From contig JAFEMH010001238.1 of assembly GCA_022495995.1 (NCBI GenBank), positions 379,501 through 443,500 on the forward strand: a stretch of 64,000 nucleotides of DNA, given 5' to 3'. Positions 1 to 10,844 of the stretch are shown one piece after another. The translations under genes were made by a program, and so were the position numbers. Each line of letters starts with the position of its first letter. Within the stretch, counting starts at the first letter, position 1. The notes under the pieces were generated by a model. That model did no database searches. It was not told where the DNA came from and saw only the letters and a list, made by a program, of their open reading frames with translations. Origin of the DNA: Adenophora triphylla var. japonica. Taxonomy: Eukaryota; Streptophyta; Magnoliopsida; Asterales; Campanulaceae.

Positions 1-350
1 TGTTGATGAAGTTGTTGAAGTGTGCCACCCGAGGTTACTGACGTAGCTAAGGTTGCCGTTGTTGCTGAGGTCACGAACTTTGTTGTCATTGCTGCTGTCA
101 CAGACTTTATTGTGGTTGCCGAGGTCACGAACTTGAAGTTTCCTGCCGTCACAAACTTTGTTGGTGTTGCCGAGGTCACGGACTTGAAGTTTGCTGCCAT
201 CACAGACTTTTTTAATGTTGCCAAGGTCACGGACTTGAAGTTTTCTACCATCACAAACTTTGCTGATGTCGTCGAGGTCACGGACTTTGAAGTTTGCTGC
301 CGTCATAGACTTTGTAGTTGTCGGTTGAGGTGGAGGTTCTGTAGGCTCCT
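1..350. repeat. Tandem repeat array, about 50-bp unit
   Basis: About six imperfect copies of a unit containing GAGGTCACGGACTTGAAGTT. The inverse array stands at 14225-14545 in element R. The repeat keeps open frames on both strands, giving repetitive Thr/Ser/Val-rich translations that are best seen as repeat artefacts, not proteins. Confidence 0.85.
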
Positions 351-2122
351 GTAATGCAAGGATATATGCATATTGGTCTCGGATGGACCGGAAAGATTCT
401 TACCTTTCTGCACCAGCTAGCAGATAAAGATTCCAAATAGATTTTTCAGATTTTAGTTATTTAACTGGACTTAGAGTGGTGGTGTCCACGTCTGTTCGTG
501 TAAATGGCTGCTTGGTCATTTTGGTGGTGAGTTTATGTATGAGTATATGGTATATGGAAATATAGGGACATTTGTATGGATTTATATTTGAGATGGATGA
601 ACTATTGGAGTGAACTTGTGTTTGACAAGTTGGGACCAAATCAGGTTTATGCAGAATCTGTTGCTAGTCAGCGAGGCTGTACTGTTTCTTCATTGTTGTA
701 GAATTTTGATGAGTAACCTTGTGTGAACACATCTAGGCCTGTTGCAAATCTTCATTCTTAATTCTCCCTTGAATCGTGTCTCTAGGAGGAAAACGACTAT
801 AAATCTGTCGACTGTCATAAAGGCTTTATGTCCATGGCCCTTTATTGTCTCAAGCCCCAAGTTGCTTGCAAGTGGTAGATGACTTTGTGAATAGGTTTGT
901 GAGGCTGATCTCTTGATTTGAAGATGATCGAAGAAGACTCTCCTTTTTTAATTGAAAAGGATCGAATGATGTTCGATGACGAAGGTTGAAGAATAGTCTC
1001 CCTTTGTCCTTGATTTTTTTCTTAGTGACGCACCCTGGTTTTTGCCTAGACCGCCTTTCAGGTTTTCAATCTAGCGGACATCTCTTTTGCGTCTTTTTTT
1101 TCTTTTCTATGTTTGTTGAGGAGAGACGGACTCTATTATTTGGAAGGTGATTCAAGCATGGAGAAGTGTATTCTCTAATGATGAGAGTGATAAGCAAAGA
1201 GGAAAGCCACTAATGCAGATTTGATTATATTGAAGAGTTGAAGTATAGATTGACTGAGGGAGGAAAGGTTAGGAAGCCCCAGTTTTGATGCTTGGATTTC
1301 AAGAGTGTGTATGAGAGTGGCTAACAGGAAGCCCCTAAACTCAACAAGAAGAGCTATTTGGGTCAATGATCTAGAAAAGTTGTTCTACCTTTTAATGAAC
1401 TGTGCATCATCTAGAAATTTCTAAGTAAGTTTGAGAAGAAAGCCAATCATTATTATGACTTAAGGGTACAAATTTTTCTTGATACTGAAAGTCTTCTTCA
1501 CTTGCCGTAAGAGGATGTTGAGAAATCTTCATTTCTTTTGTTGCTATCACTTGACTCCTCTTCTTTGTGGGAGAGTCCTTCATGCATTTGAAGTTTTACC
1601 TTTGTTGTGGGGGTGATGAAAGCTTGAGAGTTTTTTTTATATATATATATACTCTCAAAGCTTTGAATTGAGTAGCCCCACTCTTCTTGGAATGAAGGTT
1701 GACATCAGCACCTTTGGCTTTCTTCGTTTGTTGACCTTTGACTTTCAGTAGGGGCCATGTTTAGCCCTTAAGCCTTCTAAGGATAACTTTCTTTTTAAAC
1801 TCGTTTAGAAGTTTCTATTTTTGCAATGATTTAGGGAATGGATGGTCCATTATTTTGTATGAATTAAATGATATTCATGAGGTAGAACAACCTTAGGGAG
1901 AGTGTTTAGGAAAAATGTCTTTGATTAATTGAGAAATTTAAAAACAGACTCGATAGTTTAGATGAAACAAACTAGAAGAGGTGAGGAGTACTGACAGAAC
2001 GACTCTTCGAGTTAATACTTGGAAATTTAAAACCTAATCTACTTCTATCAAATGAGAAAGGGAGAGGATAGTTGTAATCCCAAAGTGGTAAGTGTAGATT
2101 TCTTCTCGGAGCTTCATCTTCT

Positions 2123-3487
2123 TCATGTATGATGAGGGAGAGGATTGTTGATGACGTTGGGACGTTCGATCTCTCCATTGTCAAAGAGGTCTTGGATGAT
2201 GACCTTCAAGTTGTGACAAGTGTTGGTGTCATGGCCGGTAAAGTTGTGGTACTTGCAGAATAAGTGATGAGCATGATTAGGACCCATATCCTTAGGAGGA
2301 CCACCTTCCCTTGGTTTGATCTTTTCATTCTTGACAAGAACATCAAAGAGTTCTTCTTGAGTGATTCCTTCAATTTTGTCATAGTGCCTCTTTTTCTTTT
2401 TGGGAGGAGGAACAGTAGAATACTTGTCGATGTTGGAGCGGTTGAATGCAATGGCATTGACTGAAGCATCCTTATTTATGGTGGGCTTGTTGTAGCGGAA
2501 AGCACTTTCCTTCTTTTTGCTTTTTAGGAAGTCATCAATCCTAATTCTGGATTCATAGAGTTCATTGAAACTAGGAAAGTAATTACCGGCAAGCTTCTCT
2601 TGAAATTCATCACAGAGGCATTGGAGGAAGATGTGGATTTGCTCTTTGAGAGTAGGACTTTCGACAATTTCAGTAAGTTTGAGTTTCCATCTTCTAGCAA
2701 AGTTAGCAAAAGACTCATTTGCATGTTGCTTGGTTTGTTCAAGATCCCTCCTAGTAGGGCGTTAAGTGGAGTTGTCTTCAAACTGTCTTTGGAAGACTAA
2801 ACATGCAGACGACCAATCAAGCCTTGTAGTCATAGAAAGAGACATGCACCAATCCCTTGCAGCACCCTCCAAGGTTTGAGGAAAGCATTGGGCCAAGGTG
2901 GTGTTATCAACGCCCATTAGAAGCATAGCCCAAGTGTAGGTTTCAACATGAGCTTGAGGACAAGTAGTACCATTAAATTTGGCAATGTCGGGTGTCTTGT
3001 ACTTGCGAGGGAACTTGATTATGGATTGTCGAAGAGCATAGGGATCAAATGGGATGAATGACCCCTTTGAAGTGTCAATGGTAGCAAGTTTCTTCTTGAG
3101 GTAGTTCTTAGTAACATGGTCACCAAGTTTAGTAGTTTCACCACTGCCTTCTTTCTTGGTTTTAGTACACTTGGAGATATGTCCCTCATCATCGGAGGAG
3201 GATGAGGAAGAGGATGAATCATATTCTTCCTCTTTCTTTCTTGACTTTTTGGTTTTCTTATTCTTTTTGGTGTAGGATTCCTCTTCATCGAAGGAGGATT
3301 CCTCTTTCTGCTTTTGTTTTCTTCCTTTCTTGACTTTCATATCGTGGAGTTCTTGCATGAGGACGGCAATTTGGGCATTTTGTTCCTCAATTTTCTTATT
3401 TTGTTCGTCCATCTTAAGCAAGGCTTGGATGAGTTGGGTCTTAGCTTCTTTGATTTCGACCTCGGTGACAGAAGGAGAAGAAGACAT
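2123..3487 (-). pseudogene. gag-like gene of element L, one in-frame stop
   Basis: The frame opens with ATG at 3487 and has a predicted coiled coil (about residues 5-55), a Lys-rich region, an acidic Ser run (about 90-100), then a retrotransposon gag domain containing the stretch IAKFNGTTCPQAHVETY and a Trp/Cys-rich core. A TAA at 2762-2764 interrupts it. The same frame then continues with typical gag helices and a His/Cys cluster near 2215-2260 resembling a degenerate zinc knuckle, ending at TGA 2123-2125. Without the stop it would be about 455 codons. No pol domain follows. It would package element RNA; the stop makes it a pseudogene unless read through. Element R lacks this whole segment. 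Confidence 0.75.
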
Positions 3488-4334
3488 CGCGTCGAGCTTT
3501 GGCGATGACCTAGACGTGTAGCAACCGTGTTAAACCATGATCGAGTCCCAATAAGTTGGCTGAATAGGGTGAATGAAGGCTTGAAGGTTTTGGCCAAAAC
3601 ACGAAAAGACCAAACACTTGTATCGCACGGGATAAGAAGTCTCGCGCGAGACAACACCACGGGAAGTCACATTTTTCTGATTTTAATCCTAATTTTGGTC
3701 GGATTGAAAATCCGTTTTGGGGGTTTCTAACATTCGAAATCCAAACCTAAGGACCTAGGGGTCAAAGTCATCCCAAGTAACATCAAGTTTTGTGCAATAA
3801 ATTTGGTGAGAAATTTTCCTCTTTAGGGGCAAATTCGAAGGGATAATTATAGGGACGTTTTCGAAGAGACAATTTCGTATCGACAATTTATTGCTTTCTT
3901 TTCCATGGTTTATTGCACAAAACGATCTTAAAAATGGATTACAAGAACTCCAAGATCAAACTGACCGGTCACGGAGTGTCCTAAAAAGTAAATCTACATG
4001 ATATGTGGCTATGCAGGGCTGGAAGGCTAGGCTCCCCGCGATATGACAATCTAGGTGGATTGAATACGCGGAGTGGGATGATCCAACTTCGGAGAGACCG
4101 GCGACTAGGTGGTTACCGTCATCCGTCCTTAGTGTGTGTCCCGGGTTAATCAGGGTATGTAGTGCAATGACAGTTATAGTATTATGTGCGCGTGTGTGAG
4201 AGTCAATCTAAGTGATAGAGTAAAATAGAAAGTTTTTTTTTTGAAAACTAAAAGAAAAACAGATAATGGCCGCACCAAGTGGTTGCCTACGTTTCTCCCA
4301 AATTAGGAAGACTCAGGCCGTCGCAGTTTCACTT

Positions 4335-4336
<2 letters not shown>

Positions 4337-4374
<38 letters not shown>
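4337..4374. repeat. (AG)n microsatellite in element L leader
   Basis: A run of about 19 AG units in the untranslated leader. The equivalent place in element R (about 11401-11415) has only a short CT run, so the tract expanded in L or shrank in R. Confidence 0.9.
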
Positions 4375-4375
<1 letters not shown>

Positions 4376-4928
4376 ATTAAATTAATTAATTACAAAGTCC
4401 GAGTCAACTGATGACCGGTAAAAATTAAAATAATTCAATCTCACACAAGTATATAATTCAAGTAATTAATAATTACTCTACCCTGCAAAATAAAGTTAAT
4501 AAAAGCAAAATAGAAATAATAATTTATTTTGACTTTTCTGAATTTTAAAAACTTTTCTGTAAGTTTTTTTTTTCTTTTTGTAGTCAAACTTCTTTAAAAG
4601 TCAACAGCTGCCAAGGTTTTTTTTTTTAATTAATTGCTGGTCAAACTTTGAAAAGAAAGTAGACCTAATCCTTTTAATGTCGCCGCAAAAAAATCAGACC
4701 TTTCTTTGCGAATATCAGTATCGCGCGGGATAACTTTGTCCTGCGCTGGACAATCAGTCTGACAGTAATTTTTTTCGACGAAAATAGTACAGAAAAATTC
4801 GAAAAAATCCAGAAAAATCAATTTTTATTTTCTTTCTTTTTGAAGGAGATTAAAAAAGATTGATAATACTCAATTGTAACGTAAGTCTAACCCTCTAAAT
4901 TAATTGTCTCCAGTGGAGTCGCCAAAAC

Positions 4929-5962
4929 TGTAGCGTTGATATTTTTATTGAATAACAGAGTCGCCACTTATTATTTATTTAGGAAAACTATAAGAAAAAC
5001 CTTTTTATGTTTAAAGAGATTTGAGGGTTCGGGGGGTTAAGTTATGGAATGGAAAGGTCAAGGAGCACCCATTCCACCCAATCCAAAGATCGGTCTTGCC
5101 AATTGAGTATTATCAACCAAACAATATATAAATAAGAAAACCCTAATTAATTTCTTAATTAGGAATGTCGGATTGTATGCTTCGAGATCACCTCCATGAA
5201 TTGAAGGGACTCTAGGCTAATCCTTTTGATAGGATTACACCACTCTAAAAGTCAATAGAGAGAGATTGAGAAGAAGAGAATAAAAGTATAGGAGTTTACC
5301 TTGTGTTTGGAGAGTATTTGATTTAGAACGTGGTTCTAATGTGTCTTCTCGGTCGAGAAATGATTCGGGCAGAGTTCCGCCTTGATTTTAGGCTTGAGCC
5401 TTGGTGTTTGTCAATCAAAAAGGTTGATGGACAAATTTAGGAGTTGTTTGTGAGTGATTTGAAGGAATCTTTCGGGGAGAGAAACCAACAAATTGTGTGT
5501 GTTGTGTATTTTCGATCGGGAATCGGGGACATCTGAAATACTGAAAGCTATCAGGTATTTATAGGGGTTTAAGAGGTGGATGAATGACTTGGTCACCAAG
5601 ATTAGGAGACTCAAGTGGATTGGGACTCCTCCCAAGGAAGCTTTCAGAACCCTCTAGTTAGTAGAGACCCAGATTAGATGATATTTATCAAGAAAAGAGG
5701 TTGAAACGGAGAAGGAAAGTGATTCTGCACATTCTGCAGAGGGGTTGTCTCACGCGAGACACGCCTGTTCCGCGCGGGACAACTAGTCAATTGACCTTTT
5801 TGCCCTTTTTAATTATTTCGTTAGTCAGTTAGGTCCAAAACTAATGAGGTTAGTTAGAAACTTAACGAAACATGACGAAACTGATATGCTTTCATTAAAA
5901 CATATAAGAGAGATGAAGAGTAGTGTAATCATGAATTATTGGTTCAGAATGGGATGTCTACA
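4929..5962 (-). repeat. LTR of element L (5' LTR in its own orientation)
   Basis: About 1034 bp, TG...CA ends on the - strand. It matches the LTRs at 9842-10844, 14840-15824 and 23399-24359. It contains the paired CpG-rich dyads near 5745-5785 that are also found in the other LTRs. Confidence 0.85.
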
Positions 5963-7600
5963 CATACTAATGATTGGCTTTCCTATTAAAACTATTTCTA
6001 AGTGATTCACTTGCAAAAAAATCAAACAAACACTCAAGATATCAAGATAAAACTATACATGGGTCAATTAAAGGTAGAAAAACTTTTCTAGATCCTCGAG
6101 CCATGTAGCGCTCATTGTTGAGTCTAGGAGCTTCCTCATTACCACTATCATACACACTCTTTAAATCCAAGCATCAATGTATGGGGAGTCTCATCCTTTC
6201 CTTTCCTTTCCTTTGCTTTCATTCCCCAATCCAATCTCTTCTCAAGTTATACAAACTCTTCAACCAAATTTACACTAGGGGCTACCTTCTCCACCTCATA
6301 GTCTCACACACAAAAGAAGTTACTCCATAAATGTCAATCTCCATAGGTCGCTGCTTGGATCAATTTTTCTGAAAATAGAGTATGTCTCCCCTATATAAAA
6401 TCGAAGTTTCATTCACCACTCCCCATAAAAATCTAAATACTCATTTCTCTCCTCAATGAGATTTTCCCTACTAAGTCCTTTTTCGAGTTAACATACTTTA
6501 AAAAAAAGATGCAAAAGAGATGCCCGCTAGATTGTAAACCTGAAAGGGCGGTCTAGGCAAAAACTCGGGTGCGTCACAAGGAAAAAAATATATCAAAGAC
6601 AAAGGGAGAGCATTCTTCAACATTCTTCAAATCATAGAGCCTCGTAAACCTGTTCATGAATTCATTCAGCCTTTTTCAAATCTAACAGTCTCACAAGCAT
6701 GTTCACAAAGCCGTCTAAAATATACCTTATTCTTGGGGCTTGGCAAGAATAGAGCATTGGACAATACATTCTTAGAGTGAGCACCAAATCTACCATATCA
6801 ACAATTATCTCCTTCCTCTTAAAAGATATGAATTTACTCAAATGAAGATTTATAGTGACCTAGGTGTGTTTCCCAAGGGTTACTCGTAAAAAATCTACAA
6901 CAAATATGAATAAACAACACAACAGTCTCGTACGAGACAACTGATCAACAACAATTCTAGCCTGATTTGGTCCCAACTTGTCAAACAAAGTTTCAAACCT
7001 ACAGCTCATGCATCTCAAATATATACCCATATACATGTCCTTAAATATGCTCATACACAAACACATTATCCAAAAATGACCAACATCAGCCGAATTGGCC
7101 ATTCCACAAACAGACGTGGGCACCACCACGCAAGTCAAACCTAAACAACTAAAATGTGGAAAAATATACTTGGAGACTTTATGTGCACATGTACATTCAT
7201 TTATAGGATTTGGTCCTCTGAGTCATCAATTACAGGGTTCGTGTACAACGGACGTCTTCAACATCCTGCAGAGTTCGAGTACATCGAGCGTCATTAATAA
7301 TCTACAGGCTTCGAGTACATAGAGCATCATCAACAACCTACAGGGTTCGAGTACATCGAGTGTCATCAACAATCTATAGGGTTCGCGTACAACGGACATC
7401 ATCAACACTTATAGGGTTCGGGTATATCGATCATCATCAAAAATTTACAAGGTTCGAGTATATCGAGCATCATCAAAAACCTACAGGGTTCACATATGAT
7501 GAACGTCATCAACAATTACAGGGTTTGGTTACACCAATCGTCATTGATGGATGTGTTTTTATCCATCCAAATTATATATATTTAGAACTATTTGATGCTC
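5963..7600 (+). mobile_element. Truncated internal fragment of the Tat-like family
   Basis: It aligns in the same orientation with about 12995-14130 of element R: the ATGATTGRCTTTC stretch, the GCCCGCTAGATTG stretch and the TGATTTGGTCCCAACTTGTC stretch occur in the same order. It abuts the outer end of element L's LTR, so L probably inserted into this older copy, whose other half would lie outside the window. No coding frame is recognisable. The right boundary against the Athila LTR is uncertain. Confidence 0.7.
7225..7545. repeat. Tandem repeat array, about 36-bp unit
   Basis: About nine degenerate copies of a unit like GGGTTCGAGTACATCGAGCG followed by TCATCAACAATCTACA. It sits just after the TTTATGTGC position, where element R has a different, unrelated array. 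Confidence 0.85.
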
Positions 7601-7604
7601 AACC

Positions 7605-8888
7605 TTGGGTGTTTTGATGACTTTTTGGAGTGTCTACGAGTACAGGGAATGGAAGGAATAAGTTGTAGATTATGTTCGAAAACGATATAAAAAGGAATGA
7701 TCAAGAGCAAAGCGACAAAGGAGGAAAGAAAGGAAATTACAGAAGGAAATTTTTTTTTAGAATTCAATACCATTGGATATTACTCGTCGATATCTTTCCA
7801 AAAAATATGTGGCATGTCCTAATCGGAGTCCGTACGAAGAAGTTATGACCTTCGAAAGTTTTTCGAAGAAAAGGGAGCCGGCACACATGCAAAGAGGGCG
7901 ACCACACAAACTCTCAGGCATCTTGGGAGACCACACACCATGGTTTTGTGTGGCCGCACATCACACCGCTCATCAACTTCAACTTTTCCTATTTTGACTC
8001 GATTTTGGCCCTAGTTTCCTAATTCAACCCCTTCTTCTCCCATGTATAAATAGAACACCCCAGCCATGTTTTGCCCTATTCTTTACATGTTTTTATATTC
8101 TTTACATGTAAACAATATATCAATTTTATATTCAAGAATTCCATTGAAGGTTATGCAATTTATTAAAGTTTTGTTGATGTTCGGTATGAACATGAGTAGC
8201 TAATTCTCTTCTTCATAAGAATGGAGGTAATGTATATCAATCCTTTATTTCTTAATTGATCTTGCAATCAATCAAATGTTGGGTTCATAAAAAGTATTCT
8301 TCATTTAAGTTTTCTAAGCTACAATCACATGTGTAGATGTGATTGCCTTTTAAACTAAATTTATGTGTGGTGATTGACAAGTGATTGCTTGATACATACA
8401 AAGACAAACTTTTGAATGAATATAATCTACGTTTTAACATGTGATTGCAACCAAAAATTATAGGTTCTTAATTCCTAGGGTTTAATGGGTTCTTAAATAT
8501 TAAGTGTATTTTGCAGAAAACCTAATATTTGGAGAACACTAAATTGTGAACGTGTGAACACCCAATTTTATTAAAGCGGATGAACCCCCAATTATGATTG
8601 ATTGTATTATTAATAGGCATATTGGTGCGATATACATGAATTCCATTCCGTAGATCCTTTCTTCTTGGAATTCGTTAATATTTTACTTGTTTTGTTTATT
8701 TCTTGTTTTGAATAGTTTAAGTAGGAATACTAATCAAATCCAAACTCCATCCTTTACTTTTTGTTTAAGTGTTGAAAGTCGAATTGTCAATTCACAAATA
8801 CGTGTGGATTCGACCCTTGCTAAGTGATATTTCTACTTCGATAACTCGTGCACTTGCGAGGTTATAACAAGTGGGTTTTTCCCTATCA
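7605..8888 (+). repeat. Athila 5' LTR
   Basis: The right end is fixed by ...CCCTATCA immediately before the primer-binding site. The left end is a guess, since there is no partner LTR and no clear target duplication. It contains a TATAAATAG stretch near 8045, a plausible promoter. Confidence 0.55.
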
Positions 8889-8939
8889 AGTTTTTGGCGC
8901 CGTTGCCAGGGATTTGTTTGCAATTTACAATTTAATTTT

Positions 8940-9841
8940 CAATAGTGTATGCTTGGTCGAAGATCATTGAACCCCGAGTTGGTTTCTTTGAGCAACGATG
9001 TGTTTGGAAGGGGTAATCCCCCTAAAACTTCTACCGTCGGGGTAGAAGAATAGGTAATAAAAATGGGCGAGGAAGTAAGTATTTGCCACATGAAGGACTA
9101 TTTTCGTCCTAATATTGTTGCAGCCTCATCTTGTCTTGTATTACCACCGGTTGCAAGAGGTTATGAATTAAAGGGGTAATATTTCAATTTTTTGCCTAGC
9201 TTTCACGCGTGAGCTACAGATAACCCCTTAAACTTTATCTACTACTACTTGAATATTGTTATGTATTTTCCTCTAACTACATGAGTCACGGAGGATCAAT
9301 TAAAACTGCGATGTTTTTATTTCACTCTTAAAAACACAGCTAAAAATTGGTTCATGACACTAGCACCAAATAACATAGACACACGGGAGAAGATATGTCA
9401 AGCTTTTATGCAAAGATTTTACTCTCATCCTTCATTGTCTCTCTTAAGACATAAAATTATTGGATTTCAACAAGAACCCGGTGAGGCCTTTCATGAAACG
9501 TGGGAGAGATTTAAAATGTTATTAGTCCAATGTCCTCATCATGAATTTTCCCTACCCCATTTAAATCAATATTTTTATGATGGGTTAAGTCAAATGCATT
9601 AATCTATGGTGGACAATGTTGTGGGAAGGTCAATGAGGGAGAGAACTCCCAAACAAGTAAAATAAATTTTTGATATGCTAGGTGCTAACTTCCAAAAGAA
9701 GGGAGTGAGGGGGGAAACAAAGGGGGGTTATGAATTGGATGCTATTAATAGGGTGGAAAAGAAAGTCACTTAATTAACTAACCAACTTTTCACACTTGCT
9801 TCTTTAGTTACTCTTGCTCTTATTAATAAGATTCATGATTC
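8940..9841 (+). pseudogene. Athila gag, N-terminal and central part
   Basis: Degenerate reading frames resemble Athila gag. The best kept stretch is 9354-9602, with an LLRHKIIGFQQEPGEAFHETW-like core and a following HLNQYFYDGL motif. Stops and frame changes occur before and after. The last codons before 9841 continue directly into the zinc knuckle at 15831 once element R is disregarded. Gag would be the structural protein of the virus-like particle; this copy is not functional. Confidence 0.7.
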
Positions 9842-10844
9842 TCTAGACACCCCATTCCGAACCAATAATTCATGATTACACTACTCTTCGTCTCGCTTTT
9901 ATGTTTTGATGAAAGCATATCAGTTTCATCATGTTTTGTAAAGTTTCTAACTAACCTAGTTAGTTTTGGACCTAACTGACTAACGGAATAACTGAAGAGA
10001 CAAAATAGTCAAATGACTAGTTGTCCCGCGCGGGACATGCGTGTCTCGCGCGAGACAATTTCTCTGCAGGATGTGCAGAATCACTTTCCTTCTCCGTTTC
10101 AACCTCCTTTCTTGATAAATCTCATCCAATTCGGTTCTCCAATAGCATTTGAGTTTTGGAACCTTCCTATGGTGGTTTTCCTCTCCACCTTTACCTCTTG
10201 AACCCCTATAAATACTTGATGACTTTCAGTATTTCAAAGGTCCCCGATTCCTAATCGAAAACACATAATACACACCATTTGTTGGTTTCTCTCCGTGAAA
10301 GAATCATGTAAATCACTCACAAACAACTCTTAAATTCATCCATCAACCAAGTTAATTGACGAACATCAAGGCTCAATCCTAGAATCAAGGCGAAGCTCTG
10401 GCCAAATCATTTCTCGACCGAGAAGACACCTTAGAACCACGTTCTAAATCAAAAACTCCCTAAACACAAGGTAAACTCATTTTACTTTCTTCTTCTTAAT
10501 CCCTCTAATTGCTTTTTGAGTAGTGTAATCATATCAAAAGGATTAGCCTAGAGTCCCTTCAATCCATGAAGGCGATCTCGAAGCATACAATCCGACATTC
10601 CTAATTAAGAAATTAATTAGGGTTTGCTTGTTCTTCTTTAATTATTATATTGTAAAGATTGATAATACTCGATTGGCAAGACCGATCTCCGGATTGGGTG
10701 GAATGGGTTTTCCTCGACCTTCCCATTCCATAAATTAACCCCCGAACCCTTAGATCTCTTTAAATCAAAAAGATTTTTCTTATTGTTTTTCTAAATAAAT
10801 AATAAGTGGCGACTCTGTTATTCAATAAAAATATCAACGCTACA
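9842..10844 (+). repeat. 5' LTR of element R
   Basis: 1003 bp, ending ...ATCAACGCTACA next to the primer site. It contains GTCCCGCGCGGGAC and GTCTCGCGCGAGAC dyads (10022-10056) and a CTATAAATACTTG stretch near 10206, a likely promoter TATA box. Confidence 0.9.

Larger units (their letters stand above)
1..5962 (-). mobile_element. Tat/Ogre-like Ty3-gypsy element L, non-autonomous, left end outside window
   Basis: On the - strand it starts at 5962 with TGTAGAC, the LTR runs to 4929, and a primer-binding-like stretch (GGCGACTCC, as in tRNA-Arg-primed Tat/Ogre elements) follows. The interior continues to position 1. It is an inverted, diverged copy of element R (9842-15824): the LTR, the leader with the (GA)n run and the tandem-repeat tail all match in reverse. 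Position 1 corresponds to about 14580 in R, so the missing LTR should begin roughly 260 bp beyond the window. The interior holds a gag-like frame but no recognisable protease, reverse transcriptase or integrase, so it must move in trans if at all. Assignment to Tat/Ogre rests on the primer site and gag style and is an inference. Confidence 0.8.
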
